From contig NZ_CP038799.1 in assembly GCF_012223425.1 (NCBI RefSeq), positions 4,882,249 through 4,946,248 of the forward strand: a stretch of DNA of 64,000 nucleotides. Direction: 5' to 3'. The position numbers were made by a program, and so were the translations under genes. This DNA comes from Mycolicibacterium frederiksbergense (GTDB lineage Bacteria; Actinomycetota; Actinomycetes; Mycobacteriales; Mycobacteriaceae). Positions 16,592 to 25,685 of the stretch are shown one piece after another. Every line of letters starts with the position of its first letter. Positions within the stretch are counted from its first letter, which is position 1. The notes beneath the pieces are model-generated. The model did not search any database, was not told where the DNA came from, and saw only the letters and a program-made list of their open reading frames with translations.

Positions 16592-17254
16592 TCAGACGTC
16601 GGCGCCGCGGTTGACCATCGGGCGGGGTGCGCGCATCCGGCGCAGCTGCGATGCCCGGCTGCCCGCGTAGAAGCCGAGCTTCCAGCCGGTTTCGGTGTTG
16701 TCCGGGAAACGCTCGTCGACGCGACGGTTCACGTGGCGGCCCAGGATGACGCCGTCGATGGCCATCACGATCAGCAGCACCGGCATCGCGAACGACAGCG
16801 GTTGCTGCACCGCCGGGGTCGGGACGGACAGCGTGACCAGGATGAGGGCCAGCGCGATCGGCATGAAGAGCCCGAGCAGGTTGCGGCGGGAATCGACGAG
16901 ATCGCGCGCGTAGCGGCGGACCGGACCTTTGTCGCGGGGCAGCAGGTAGGCGTCCTCGCCGGCCATCATCCGCTCGCGGCGATCGGCCATATCGGCGCGC
17001 CGGGTCAGCTTCTCGGCCTTGCGCTCTTCCTTGGTGAGCTTGCGGCCACCGACCTCTTTGCGACGCTTGCGCGCCTCGGCGGTGGTCATCGGCGCCGGCG
17101 CCACCGGGCCGCGCCTGCGCGCCGCCTCGCTGCGCTTGGGGGTCGGCCGGCCCTTCGGGGCGGTCGCCCGGGCGTCGCCGGTGTCCACCGGTGTGCCTGC
17201 GGAATCGTCATCCTCCGGGGGCGGGTTGTCCTTCTTGCGGCCGAGCAGATTCAC
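16592..17254 (-). CDS. DUF3043 membrane protein (Rv2206-like)
   Basis: The product (220 aa) has a charged, Arg/Lys-rich cytoplasmic first half (about residues 1-130), two membrane segments close together (about 132-150 and 157-175) and a basic tail ending RPMVNRGADV. This matches the actinobacterial DUF3043 family, of unknown function. It is first in a unit with cobU, cobT, cobS and selO. The start is GTG at 17254 (VNLLGRKKD), with TAATCT 7 nt upstream at 17262-17267, so the operon promoter probably gives a leaderless mRNA. Whether it takes part in cobalamin synthesis is unknown. Confidence 0.85.
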   Translation of the reverse strand: MNLLGRKKDNPPPEDDDSAGTPVDTGDARATAPKGRPTPKRSEAARRRGPVAPAPMTTAEARKRRKEVGGRKLTKEERKAEKLTRRADMADRRERMMAGEDAYLLPRDKGPVRRYARDLVDSRRNLLGLFMPIALALILVTLSVPTPAVQQPLSFAMPVLLIVMAIDGVILGRHVNRRVDERFPDNTETGWKLGFYAGSRASQLRRMRAPRPMVNRGADV

Positions 17255-17261
17255 ACCGACC

Positions 17262-17267
17262 AGATTA
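17262..17267 (-). promoter_or_regulatory. Candidate -10 box for DUF3043-cobUTS-selO
   Basis: TAATCT on the minus strand lies 7 nt before the GTG at 17254. It is paired with a right-pointing box (17315-17320) in a 72-bp divergent region. Confidence 0.5.
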
Positions 17268-17314
17268 CTTCCCGGGCGGCCGTCGCCCGCCATGCACCTC
17301 GGAAAGTGAGGCTC

Positions 17315-17320
17315 TACGCT
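17315..17320 (+). promoter_or_regulatory. Candidate -10 box for glycerate kinase gene
   Basis: TACGCT is followed by 6 nt and the ATG at 17327, giving a leaderless arrangement that sets the start far downstream of the much longer open frame. Confidence 0.5.
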
Positions 17321-17326
17321 GCTGGA

Positions 17327-18412
17327 ATGACGGGCCTTGCAGTGCTGATAGCGCCGGATTGCTACGGAGACAGCCTCACTGCGGTGCAGGCCGCCGGCGC
17401 CATCGCCGACGGCTGGCGGCAGGCGCGCGGCGAGGACCGGTTGACGCTGGCCCCGCAATCCGACGGTGGGCCCGGGTTCGTCGACGTGCTGGCCAGCAGG
17501 CTGGGCGGCCTGCGGACCGCCACCGTCAGCGGCCCGCTGGACACCCGGGTGACCGCGCAGTGGGTGTTGCACGGGCAGACCGCATATATCGAGTGCGCGC
17601 AGGCATGTGGGCTGACGCTGCTCGGCGGACCACCGACGGTGCACACCGCGGTCGCAGCGCACAGCGGGGGAGTCGGAGAGCTCATCGCCGCCGCAGTGCA
17701 CGCCGGTGCCCGGCGCGTCGTGGTCGGGCTCGGCGGCAGTTCCTGTACCGACGGTGGGCGCGGACTGGTGCAGGCACTGGGCGGACTCGAGGCGGGCCGG
17801 GCCCGGCTGGCCGGGGTCGAACTGATCGCCGCCAGTGATGTCGAGCACCCGCTGCTGGGGGCGATGGGTGCCGCCGCTGTCTTCGGGCCGCAGAAGGGGG
17901 CCGACCCGGCCACCGTGGAGCTGCTCGAAGCCCGGCTGACCGCATGGGCGGCCGAACTGGGTGACGATATCGCCGACCAGCCGGGAGCCGGGGCCGCCGG
18001 CGGGATCGGCGCGGCCCTGCTCGCACTGGGCGGACGCCGTGAACCGGGGGCGGCCGTCATCGCCGAGCACACCGATCTGGCCGCCGACGTGGCACGGGCG
18101 GACCTCATCATCACCGGTGAGGGCCGTTTCGACGATCAGTCGCTGCACGGAAAGGTGGTCAGCGCGCTGGCCGGCGGGGCGCGGGAGCGTGGGACCCCGG
18201 TGCTGGTGCTTGCCGGGCAGGTCACGCTGTCACCGGCCGCTCTCGCACCGGCGGGAATCACCGCGGCCTACTCGATCACCGACTTTGCCGGGTCCGTGCA
18301 GCGGGCCATGGACGATGCCGAGGTTCAACTCACCGGGCTGTCCCGGCGGACGGCCGGTGATTGGCCAGGACACAACTCGGGAATAGCGCCCGAGCAAGGT
18401 ACCGTTGAGTAG
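17327..18412 (+). CDS. Glycerate kinase (GlxK/GarK type)
   Basis: A 361-aa kinase of the glycerate kinase type I family, phosphorylating D-glycerate. It begins with VLIAPDCYGDSLTAVQAAGAIADG, shows the GLGGSSCTDGGRG nucleotide loop, GPQKGADP, and the C-terminal ADLIITGEGRFDDQSLHGK motif. M. tuberculosis has the same gene (Rv2205c) in the same place. It may use glycerate from photorespiratory-like or glyoxylate metabolism. The open frame extends well upstream, but the -10 box and homology both place the start at 17327. Confidence 0.9.
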   Translation: MTGLAVLIAPDCYGDSLTAVQAAGAIADGWRQARGEDRLTLAPQSDGGPGFVDVLASRLGGLRTATVSGPLDTRVTAQWVLHGQTAYIECAQACGLTLLGGPPTVHTAVAAHSGGVGELIAAAVHAGARRVVVGLGGSSCTDGGRGLVQALGGLEAGRARLAGVELIAASDVEHPLLGAMGAAAVFGPQKGADPATVELLEARLTAWAAELGDDIADQPGAGAAGGIGAALLALGGRREPGAAVIAEHTDLAADVARADLIITGEGRFDDQSLHGKVVSALAGGARERGTPVLVLAGQVTLSPAALAPAGITAAYSITDFAGSVQRAMDDAEVQLTGLSRRTAGDWPGHNSGIAPEQGTVE

Positions 18413-18457
18413 ATCGCGAATGCACTAGCAGTTCCGGGTACGTCAGGGAGAAATGCA

Positions 18458-18811
18458 ATGACTGTTCAGGACACCACCACCGAAACCCATGGTGCGGTGC
18501 TGACCGACGCGGCCGCCAGCAAGGCCAAGGCACTGCTCGACCAGGAGGGCCGCGATGATCTGGCCCTGCGTATCGCCGTGCAGCCCGGTGGCTGCGCCGG
18601 CCTGCGCTACAACCTGTTCTTCGATGACCGCACCCTCGACGGCGACCTGACCTCCGACTTCGGTGGCGTCGCGCTGACCGTCGACCGGATGAGCGCGCCC
18701 TACATCCAGGGCGCCACCATCGACTTCGTGGACACCATCGAGAAGCAGGGCTTCACCATCGACAACCCCAACGCCACCGGCTCCTGCGCCTGCGGCGATT
18801 CGTTCAACTGA
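18458..18811 (+). CDS. A-type iron-sulfur carrier (HesB/IscA/ErpA family)
   Basis: A small (117 aa) Fe-S cluster carrier that delivers clusters to apo-enzymes. The three conserved cysteines are present: one in GGCAGLRYN and two in SCACGDSF near the C-terminus. It has a good ribosome binding site (AGGGAG) before the ATG at 18458. The M. tuberculosis counterpart is Rv2204c. LipA, encoded in this window, is one plausible client since it needs two clusters. Confidence 0.93.
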   Translation: MTVQDTTTETHGAVLTDAAASKAKALLDQEGRDDLALRIAVQPGGCAGLRYNLFFDDRTLDGDLTSDFGGVALTVDRMSAPYIQGATIDFVDTIEKQGFTIDNPNATGSCACGDSFN

Positions 18812-18821
18812 TCGTCACAGC

Positions 18822-19412
18822 TCAGCTGCTGCGCTGCACGTAGGAGCAGACGAGGATCTCGTCGTCGGACTGCAGCAGCTGGGCCACCACCTGTATCTCG
18901 CTACCGGCATCGGCGGATCCGCGTCCGCTACCGGGTGCGATCACCGTCATGGTGAACAGTGCCTGGGCCTGATTCGTCGACCACGGCACCACCTTGTCCA
19001 CCGAGGTCACCTCGACCTCGGTGAACTGCTTTCGGAATGCGTCCGAACTCAGGTCGGCCAGCGCGAGATCCGAATTGCGGTCGTCCACCGCGTCGTACAG
19101 CCCGCACAGCGCGTGCCGGGCGATCGCCTCGTCGTCACCGTCGGTCAGCGCGTCCAGAAAGCCCTGGATGGCGGGCCGCACATTCTCGGTGTCCATCGCC
19201 ACCGGCGCGTCGTCATCCCCGTCGGCGAAGACCAGCACGGCACCGGTGGCGGCGGCGACGACCGCCACTGCGGCACCGACGGCCGCGATCGCTTTCCAGG
19301 GTGTGCGTTTCGGGTACTGCACCGGCGGCGGCAGTGCGCCGGGGTACGCGCCGGGAAATGGCGGAAACCCCTGTGGGGGAGTTGATTCGGGATACGGCAC
19401 GGGACCGGACAT
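18822..19412 (-). CDS. Membrane-anchored extracytoplasmic protein (Rv2203-like)
   Basis: The 196-aa protein has a Pro/Gly/Tyr-rich cytoplasmic N-terminus (about residues 1-38), one membrane segment (about 40-63) and an outer domain of about 130 aa that resembles the small NTF2-like/DUF4878-type folds, with cysteines in ALCGLYDAV and EILVCSYVQ that may form a disulfide. Function is unknown. It is convergent with the Fe-S carrier gene and divergent from adoK. GAGAAAG upstream of the ATG may serve as ribosome binding site. Confidence 0.75.
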   Translation of the reverse strand: MSGPVPYPESTPPQGFPPFPGAYPGALPPPVQYPKRTPWKAIAAVGAAVAVVAAATGAVLVFADGDDDAPVAMDTENVRPAIQGFLDALTDGDDEAIARHALCGLYDAVDDRNSDLALADLSSDAFRKQFTEVEVTSVDKVVPWSTNQAQALFTMTVIAPGSGRGSADAGSEIQVVAQLLQSDDEILVCSYVQRSS

Positions 19413-19557
19413 CGGTGCTTTCTCAGGTGATGGGGCGGCTGACGGACTCGCATGCAGGCTATCGCACGCCGGTCAGCACCCCCGCGGACCGAAGCATCGG
19501 CCCCGACGCGTCTGTAGTGTTCGCCTAGCTATGTACATGAACTGAAGGGCTGTATTC

Positions 19558-20529
19558 GTGACCATCGCCGTGACCGGCTCCATTGCGACCGACCATCTGA
19601 TGAAGTTCCCCGGCAAGTTCTCCGAGCAGTTGCTGCCGGACCACCTGCAGAAGGTGTCGCTGAGTTTCCTGGTCGATGACCTGGTCATCCACCGCGGTGG
19701 CGTGGCCGGCAACATGGCCTTCGCCATCGGGGTGCTCGGCGGCGACGCCGCGCTCGTCGGGGCGGTCGGCAAGGATTTCGACGACTACCGGGGCTGGCTC
19801 ACCCATCACGGCGTGAACTGCGACAACGTGCTGGTCTCGGAGAGCGCCTACACGGCACGGTTCGTCTGCACCACCGATGAGGCAATGGCCCAGATCGCGT
19901 CGTTCTACCCCGGGGCCATGTCCGAGGCCCGCAACATCGATCTCGCCGATGTGGTGAAGCGCAGCGGCACACCGGAACTGGTGATCGTCGGCGCCAACGA
20001 CCCGGACGCCATGTTCCGCCACACCGAGGAATGCCGTTCGCTGGGCCTGGCGTTCGCCGCGGACCCGTCCCAACAGCTGGCCCGGCTCTCCGGCGAGGAG
20101 ATCCGCCGCCTGATCGACGGCGCGACGTACCTGTTCACCAACGACTACGAATGGGACCTGCTGCTGCAGAAGTCCGGGTTGTCCGAGGCACAGGTCATGA
20201 GCCAGATCGAGCTGCGCATCACCACGTTGGGCGAGAAGGGTGTCGACATCGTGGGCCGCGACGGCACGTTCGTGCACGTCGGCATCGTCCCGGAAACCCA
20301 TCAGGAGGACCCGACCGGCATCGGCGACGCCTTCCGCGCCGGCTTCCTGACCGGGCGCGCCGCCGGCTTGAGCCTGGAACGCTCCGCGCAGCTGGCCTCG
20401 ATGGTCGCCACGCTGGTGCTGGAGGCCCCCGGGCCGCAGGAATGGACCTGGGACCGTGACGCGGCCGTCAAGCGACTGACCGACGCCTACGGCGCGGAGG
20501 CCGGCACCGAAATCGGCGCCGCCATCTGA
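19558..20529 (+). CDS. adoK: Adenosine kinase (PfkB family)
   Basis: The protein (323 aa) matches mycobacterial AdoK/CbhK, which phosphorylates adenosine to AMP and belongs to the ribokinase family rather than the eukaryotic adenosine kinase group. The family GG hinge motif appears as HRGGVAGNMAFA, and the catalytic and anion-hole region as DPTGIGDAFRAGF near the C-terminus. The GTG at 19558 has GAAGGG upstream. The gene stands alone between two left-pointing genes. Confidence 0.93.
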   Translation: MTIAVTGSIATDHLMKFPGKFSEQLLPDHLQKVSLSFLVDDLVIHRGGVAGNMAFAIGVLGGDAALVGAVGKDFDDYRGWLTHHGVNCDNVLVSESAYTARFVCTTDEAMAQIASFYPGAMSEARNIDLADVVKRSGTPELVIVGANDPDAMFRHTEECRSLGLAFAADPSQQLARLSGEEIRRLIDGATYLFTNDYEWDLLLQKSGLSEAQVMSQIELRITTLGEKGVDIVGRDGTFVHVGIVPETHQEDPTGIGDAFRAGFLTGRAAGLSLERSAQLASMVATLVLEAPGPQEWTWDRDAAVKRLTDAYGAEAGTEIGAAI

Positions 20530-20545
20530 TGCGGCATCGCCGGAT

Positions 20546-22477
20546 CTAGATCTGCACCGGATAGGTCGGTTCGCTGATCTGAGGGGTCACGCTGCCCTCG
20601 ATGAAGATGGCGTGCCACAGCATGAAGATCAGCACCGTCCACAACCGGCGGCTGTGATCGCTGTCGCCGGCCCGGTGCTCGTCGAGCATGGTGCGCACCG
20701 CGTTCAGGTCGATGAGATCGCCGGTCTGCGACGCCGCGACCATGGCGTGCGCCCAGTCGAGCAGCTCGCCGGCCTTGAGCCAGTGCCGGATGGGCACCGG
20801 GAAGCCGAGCTTGGGCCGGTTGAGCACATGCGCGGGCACGATGGGTTCCAGCGCGCGGCGCAGTGCGTATTTGGTGGTGGTGCGGGTGATCTTCTGGTCA
20901 TGGGGCAGCCGCGAGGCCACCGCGAACACCTCGGGGTCCAGGAACGGCACCCGTAGTTCCAGCGAGTTGGCCATCGTCATCTTGTCGGCCTTGACCAGGA
21001 TGTCGCCGCGCAGCCAGGTGAACAGGTCCACATGCTGCATGCGGGCCACCGGATCCCAGCCCTGCGATGCCGCGTACAGCGGGGCGGTGACATCGGTGTG
21101 CGTCCAGTCCGGGCGGAACCCGGGCAGCACCGCCCGCAGTTGCGCATCGGAGAAGCTGCGGGCGTTGCCGTAGTAGCGCTCCTGCAGCGTCAGCGAACCG
21201 CGATGCAGCAGGCTCTTGCCGCGCATCCCGTCGGGCAGCGGCTGCGATGCCTTGCCCAGCGAACGTCGCACCGGCTTGGGCAGGTAGTCGAAAGGCTTCA
21301 GCGACAACGGTTCCCGGTAGATGGTGTAGCCGCCGAACAGCTCGTCGGCGCCCTCGCCGGAGAGCACCACCTTGACGTGCTTGCGCGCCTCGCGGGCGAT
21401 GAAGAACAGCGGCACCAACGCGGGATCGGCGACAGGTTCGTCGAGATACCAGACGATCTCGGGAAGCGCGGCGACGAACTCGGCCGCACTCACCACCTTG
21501 GTGACATGCCGGGCGCCGATCGCCTTCGCCGATTCCACGGCGACGTCGACCTCGGAGAAGCCTTCCCGCTCGAAGCCGGTCGTGAACGTGATGAGGCGGG
21601 GGTTGTGCCGCATGGCCAGCGCCGCGATGGCCGTGGAATCGATACCCCCGGACAGGAACGCGCCCACGGTGACATCGGCGCGCATGTGCTTGGCGACGGA
21701 GTCCTCCAGCACCGCGGTGATCTCGTCATAGCGGGCCTGCTCGCCACCTGCTTTGAACGGGACAGCGGCGAACTTCGGCTCGAAGTAGCGCGTCAGCACC
21801 GGTGCCTGCCCCGGACGGACCAGGGCATAACTGCCCGACTCCAGTCGGCGGATGCCGCGCTGCAGGGTTTCGGGTTCGGGCACGTACTGCAGCACGGTGT
21901 AGTGCTGCACGGCGCGCTCGTCGATACCCAGGTCGATCCCGGCGGTCGCGGCGAGGTCGAGGAGGCACTTCTTCTCGCTGCCCACCACGGTGCCGCCCGG
22001 GCCGGTGGCCAGATAGAGCGGCTTGATGCCGAACGGATCCCGCGCGCACAACAGTTCCGCGGTCTGGGTGTCCCACAGCGCGAAGGCGAACATGCCGCGC
22101 AGCCGGGTCAGGACATCGCTGCCCCAGTAGTGGAAGCCGGCGACGATCGCCTCGCCGTCACCGTCGGTGTGAAACACCGCACCGTGCTCGGAATGCAACG
22201 CGGCACGCAGTTCCAGATAGTTGTAGATCTCACCGTTGAACACCAGCGCGTAGCGTTCCGGCGACTCCGGCGGGCCCCAGCGCAGCGGTTGATGACTGTG
22301 CGCGATATCGATGATCGAGAGCCGGTTGAAACCGAGCACGATATCGGCATCGGTCCAGGTCCCGGGCTCGTCAGGACCTCGATGACGCATCAGATGCGAG
22401 GCTCCCGAAACCGCTTCGACCAGCGCAGGGGAGGTCTCCACGGACGGGTCGGTCAGATACGCCAGCAGTCCGCACAC
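20546..22477 (-). CDS. asnB: Asparagine synthase (glutamine-hydrolysing)
   Basis: A 643-aa two-domain enzyme. The N-terminal class II glutaminase begins with the nucleophile Cys2 (MCGLLAYLTD, from the GTG at 22477), which fixes the start. The C-terminal synthetase domain has the PP-loop SGGIDSTAIAAL and LSGEGADELFGGY. It makes asparagine or, in mycobacteria, possibly amidates diaminopimelate of the cell wall; AsnB of this type has been linked to that role and to lysozyme and antibiotic resistance. CATACT lies 6 nt upstream of the GTG as a weak leaderless -10 candidate. It is divergent from ctaC. Confidence 0.94.
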   Translation of the reverse strand: MCGLLAYLTDPSVETSPALVEAVSGASHLMRHRGPDEPGTWTDADIVLGFNRLSIIDIAHSHQPLRWGPPESPERYALVFNGEIYNYLELRAALHSEHGAVFHTDGDGEAIVAGFHYWGSDVLTRLRGMFAFALWDTQTAELLCARDPFGIKPLYLATGPGGTVVGSEKKCLLDLAATAGIDLGIDERAVQHYTVLQYVPEPETLQRGIRRLESGSYALVRPGQAPVLTRYFEPKFAAVPFKAGGEQARYDEITAVLEDSVAKHMRADVTVGAFLSGGIDSTAIAALAMRHNPRLITFTTGFEREGFSEVDVAVESAKAIGARHVTKVVSAAEFVAALPEIVWYLDEPVADPALVPLFFIAREARKHVKVVLSGEGADELFGGYTIYREPLSLKPFDYLPKPVRRSLGKASQPLPDGMRGKSLLHRGSLTLQERYYGNARSFSDAQLRAVLPGFRPDWTHTDVTAPLYAASQGWDPVARMQHVDLFTWLRGDILVKADKMTMANSLELRVPFLDPEVFAVASRLPHDQKITRTTTKYALRRALEPIVPAHVLNRPKLGFPVPIRHWLKAGELLDWAHAMVAASQTGDLIDLNAVRTMLDEHRAGDSDHSRRLWTVLIFMLWHAIFIEGSVTPQISEPTYPVQI

Positions 22478-22603
22478 CGGGCCAGTATGCCGAATCGTCC
22501 AGTCGCTTCGCTCGACCCGGCGGGCGTGGTCTACGCTGCGTAGTATTCGCCAAGTTTCACCGACCGCCCTGCGGTTCACCGACTTCATTTAGGAGGCGCC
22601 AAC

Positions 22604-23638
22604 GTGACCGCTCGCGGGTACCGTTTGGTGGCGTTGTCAGTGGTTCTGGGTGGCTCGGCCATCCTGCTCAGCGGTTGCAGCTACCAGGAGATCTTCGGCC
22701 TGGGCTGGCCGGAGGGCATCACCCCGGAGGCCCGGCTGAACCGTGACCTGTGGGTCTGGTCGGTCATCGCGTCGTTCGTCGTCGGTGGCATCGTGTGGGC
22801 GCTGATCTTCTGGACCAGCGCGTTCCACCGCAAGAAGGACACCGACACCGAGCTGCCGCGTCAGTTCGGCTACAACATGCCGCTGGAACTGGTGCTCACC
22901 GTGGTGCCGTTCCTGATCATCTCGGTGCTCTTCTACTTCACCGTCGTCGTGCAGGAGCGGATGCTGCACAAGGACCCCAACCCCGAGGTCGTCATCGACG
23001 TCACCGCCTTCCAGTGGAACTGGAAGTTCGGTTACCAGAAGATCGAATTCGGTGACGGCACGCTGTCCTACGACGGTGTCGACAACGAGCGCAAAGAGGC
23101 CATGGCCTCGGCGCCCGAGGGCGTCGACGAGCACGGCAACGAGCTCGTCGGCCCGATCGCGGGCAAGAACGAGACCGACCGGACCTACCTGAACTTCGAC
23201 AAGATCGAGACGATCGGTACCTCGACCGAGATCCCGATCCTGGTGCTGCCCAAGGGCAAGCGCATCGAGTTCCAGATCGCCTCGGCCGATGTCATCCACG
23301 GTTTCTGGGTTCCGGAGTTCCTGTTCAAGCGGGACGTGCTGCCCAACCCCAAGGAGAACAACTCCGACAACATCTTCCAGGTCAGCGAGATCGAGCAGAC
23401 CGGCGCCTTCGTCGGCCGCTGCACCGAGATGTGCGGCACGTACCACTCGATGATGAACTTCGAGGTCCGTGTCGTGGAGCCCAACGATTTCAAGGCCTAC
23501 CTGGACGCCCGGACCGGCGGCATGACCAACGCGCAGGCGCTGGAGGCCATCAACCAGGCTCCGCTGGCCACCACCACGGCGCCGTTCGACACCCGTCGCG
23601 GCGAGCAGGTCGGCGTTCCCGCACAGGCGAGCAAGTAA
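22604..23638 (+). CDS. ctaC: Cytochrome c oxidase subunit II
   Basis: Subunit II of the aa3 oxidase, 344 aa, holding the CuA centre that accepts electrons from the cytochrome cc subunit. A lipoprotein signal ends at ILLSGCSY. Two membrane helices follow (about residues 40-65 and 85-110), then the periplasmic cupredoxin domain with HGFWVPEF and the CuA ligands in GRCTEMCGTYHSMM. The GTG at 22604 has AGGAGG upstream. A likely -10 (TAGTAT) lies in the 126-bp region shared with asnB. ctaF follows 9 bp later. Confidence 0.97.
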   Translation: MTARGYRLVALSVVLGGSAILLSGCSYQEIFGLGWPEGITPEARLNRDLWVWSVIASFVVGGIVWALIFWTSAFHRKKDTDTELPRQFGYNMPLELVLTVVPFLIISVLFYFTVVVQERMLHKDPNPEVVIDVTAFQWNWKFGYQKIEFGDGTLSYDGVDNERKEAMASAPEGVDEHGNELVGPIAGKNETDRTYLNFDKIETIGTSTEIPILVLPKGKRIEFQIASADVIHGFWVPEFLFKRDVLPNPKENNSDNIFQVSEIEQTGAFVGRCTEMCGTYHSMMNFEVRVVEPNDFKAYLDARTGGMTNAQALEAINQAPLATTTAPFDTRRGEQVGVPAQASK

Positions 23639-23647
23639 GGACGACTC

Positions 23648-24067
23648 ATGCATATCGAAGCCCGGTTGTTCGAGTTCCTGACCGCGTTCTTCCTGCTGTC
23701 ATCGATCGTGTACGGCGTGCTGACCGCGATGTTCGCCACCGGCGGCATCGAGTGGGCGGGCACCACCGCCCTCGTGCTCACCACCGGCCTGACGCTGATC
23801 ACCGGTACGTTCTTCCGGTTCGTGGCGCGACGTCTGGACACCCGGCCCGAGGACTACGAAGACGCCGAGATCAGTGACGGCGCCGGCGAGCTGGGCTTCT
23901 ACAGCCCGCACAGCTGGTGGCCGATCCTGATCGCGCTGTCCTTCTCCACCGCGGCCGTCGGTGCCGCGCTGTGGCTGCCCTGGCTGATCGTCGCGGGTGT
24001 CTGCTTCGTGCTGGCCTCGGCCGCCGGCCTGGTCTTCGAGTACTACGTCGGCCCCGAGAAGCACTGA
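23648..24067 (+). CDS. ctaF: Cytochrome c oxidase subunit IV, actinobacterial
   Basis: A 139-aa membrane protein with two N-terminal helices, a short loop containing RRLDTRPEDYEDAEISDG, and two further helices. This is the actinobacterial subunit IV (Rv2199c) of the bcc-aa3 supercomplex. It lies 9 bp after ctaC and has an AAGGA ribosome binding site. Confidence 0.95.
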   Translation: MHIEARLFEFLTAFFLLSSIVYGVLTAMFATGGIEWAGTTALVLTTGLTLITGTFFRFVARRLDTRPEDYEDAEISDGAGELGFYSPHSWWPILIALSFSTAAVGAALWLPWLIVAGVCFVLASAAGLVFEYYVGPEKH

Positions 24068-24092
24068 GGTCTTCCGCCAGGTCACAACCGTG

Positions 24093-24108
24093 CGTCAGTT
24101 CGCTGACG
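24093..24108. terminator. TTCG-loop hairpin after ctaC-ctaF
   Basis: CGTCAG, TTCG, CTGACG forms a perfect 6-bp stem closed by a stable UUCG tetraloop, 25 bp after the ctaF stop. No T-tract follows, so it may be a weak terminator or an mRNA-protecting structure. Nothing else stands out in the 130 bp between ctaF and mmpS3. Confidence 0.35.
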
Positions 24109-24197
24109 TGGTGTCGTGGCGTGGTCCCCACCGTCGCCTGGTTGGGTAGTGTTGCCGAGGCAGCAGTCGAGAAGGATAGGCCGAGGTTTAGTTGCAG

Positions 24198-25022
24198 ATG
24201 AGCGGGCCGTCAGGACCGGAGCAGTCGGGTGCGGACAAGGATCGCAGATCCCGCGCCGATGAGACCGACATCCAATCCCGGGCGTACTCCGCCCCGGAAT
24301 CCGAGCAGTTCACCAGCGCTCCGTACGTGCCGCCGGATCCGGCGCTCTACGACTACGACAACTACGCGCCCGCTGATCCCGATCAGGACGCACCCCCGAG
24401 ATGGCCATGGGTCGTCGGCGTGGTGGCCATCGTCGCCGCCGTGGCCCTCGTCGCATCCGTGGCACTACTGGTGACCCGCACCGACAACACCGGACTGGCC
24501 AACCCCGAGACGTCGACCACGACGGCGCCGCCCGTGCAGGACGCGATCACCACGACACCGCCGCCGCCGCCGCCCAGCAGCGAGCCGCCGCCTCCGCCGC
24601 CTCCCACCGAGGAGCCGCCGCCCCCGCCCCCGGAGACCGTCACCGTGACGCAGGAGCCGCCACCACCCCCGCCACCCAGTGCGGAGGCGCCGCCGCCGCC
24701 TGCCACCACCGAGGCCCCGCCGCCCCCGCCGACGACGACGCGGCCCGCGGGACCCCGGCAGGTGACCTATTCGGTCACCGGCACCAAGGCACCCGGCGAC
24801 ATCATCACCGTCACCTATATCGACGCGTCCGGGCGCAGCCGCACCCAGCGCAACGTCTACATCCCGTGGTCGCTCACCGTCACCCCGATCTCGCAGTCTG
24901 AGGTCGGGTCGGTACAGGCGTCGAGTTTGTTCTTGGTCAGCCGGCTGAACTGCTCGATCACCACAAGCGATGGCACCGTGCTGTCGTCCAACACCGGCAA
25001 CGCCGCACAGACAAGTTGCTGA
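24198..25022 (+). CDS. mmpS3: MmpS3-like membrane protein
   Basis: A 274-aa protein with an acidic cytoplasmic N-terminus, one membrane helix (about residues 72-95), a long Pro-rich linker rich in PPPPPP and TTT runs (about 105-185), and a C-terminal MmpS domain with two cysteines (LNCSITT and AAQTSC). The proline-rich region would let the domain reach across the periplasm. Unlike other MmpS proteins it has no MmpL partner nearby; M. tuberculosis mmpS3 (Rv2198c) also lacks one. The ATG at 24198 is preferred to TTG at 24192. Confidence 0.88.
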   Translation: MSGPSGPEQSGADKDRRSRADETDIQSRAYSAPESEQFTSAPYVPPDPALYDYDNYAPADPDQDAPPRWPWVVGVVAIVAAVALVASVALLVTRTDNTGLANPETSTTTAPPVQDAITTTPPPPPPSSEPPPPPPPTEEPPPPPPETVTVTQEPPPPPPPSAEAPPPPATTEAPPPPPTTTRPAGPRQVTYSVTGTKAPGDIITVTYIDASGRSRTQRNVYIPWSLTVTPISQSEVGSVQASSLFLVSRLNCSITTSDGTVLSSNTGNAAQTSC

Positions 25023-25684
25023 TGCTCAAAGACACTGAACTCACCCCGTCACCCCGACGCACCCTGTCCGGTCCGGAGAACCTGGAGCGGATCCTGATGG
25101 GCGCCTGCGCCGTCATCTGGCTGGCAGCGCTCGGCGCCGCGGTCGCCGCCACCGTGTCCCTGGTGGACATGGCGAGCGGCCGGGGTACCGTCCGCGCCGA
25201 ACTGTCCGAGGCCTCCGGCTCGGACACCCCCTGGGTGCTCTACACCGTGATCGGCATATCGGCCGCGGTGATCGTCGTGGCGATCCCGCTGTTGGTGCGG
25301 GCCCGTCGGCAGAGCTCGCACCGGCCGATCCGGGACACCCCGGCCGGAGGGTCGGTGGTCGAGGACATCGCCGCCGTGTCACCGCGCGAGTCCCGGCGCA
25401 GGCTTGCCGAACCGGGCCCGGAGGCCACCACGCGTGCCGCCGCGCTCCCGGGTGTGATCGATCAGGTATGCGCGCGGTTCGGGCTGTCGATCGCGTGCGC
25501 GGTCGGGCTGGGCACCCTCGCCGTCGGTCTGGCCACCTACCTGACGGCCAATGACAGCGGCAGTGCCGCCGTGGCGTTCTTCATCATCGCCGGGATCGTC
25601 ACCGTGGCCATGCCGGTGCTGCTCTGGTTCTATCTGCGCGAGCTGCGCGGCGTGCTCGGGCCGGCCGACAAGCCCGCCGCCTGA
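25022..25684 (+). CDS. Four-helix membrane protein (Rv2197c-like)
   Basis: A 220-aa protein with two membrane segments in each half (about residues 25-45, 75-92, 155-175, 182-205) and a charged loop between. It matches Rv2197c of M. tuberculosis, probably the DUF2561 family; function unknown. The ATG at 25022 shares its first base with the TGA of mmpS3, so the two are translationally coupled. A TTG six bases earlier is a less likely start. Confidence 0.82.
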   Translation: MLKDTELTPSPRRTLSGPENLERILMGACAVIWLAALGAAVAATVSLVDMASGRGTVRAELSEASGSDTPWVLYTVIGISAAVIVVAIPLLVRARRQSSHRPIRDTPAGGSVVEDIAAVSPRESRRRLAEPGPEATTRAAALPGVIDQVCARFGLSIACAVGLGTLAVGLATYLTANDSGSAAVAFFIIAGIVTVAMPVLLWFYLRELRGVLGPADKPAA

Positions 25685-25685
25685 C

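Noticed and set aside
17255..17326. Cobalamin riboswitch ahead of the cob operon
   Set aside because: The divergent region is only 72 bp and the -10 box lies 7 nt from the start codon, leaving no leader.
24383..24709. A Gly-rich leftward frame that looks like a PGRS protein
   Set aside because: It is the complement of the proline-rich linker of mmpS3; proline codons read as glycine on the other strand.
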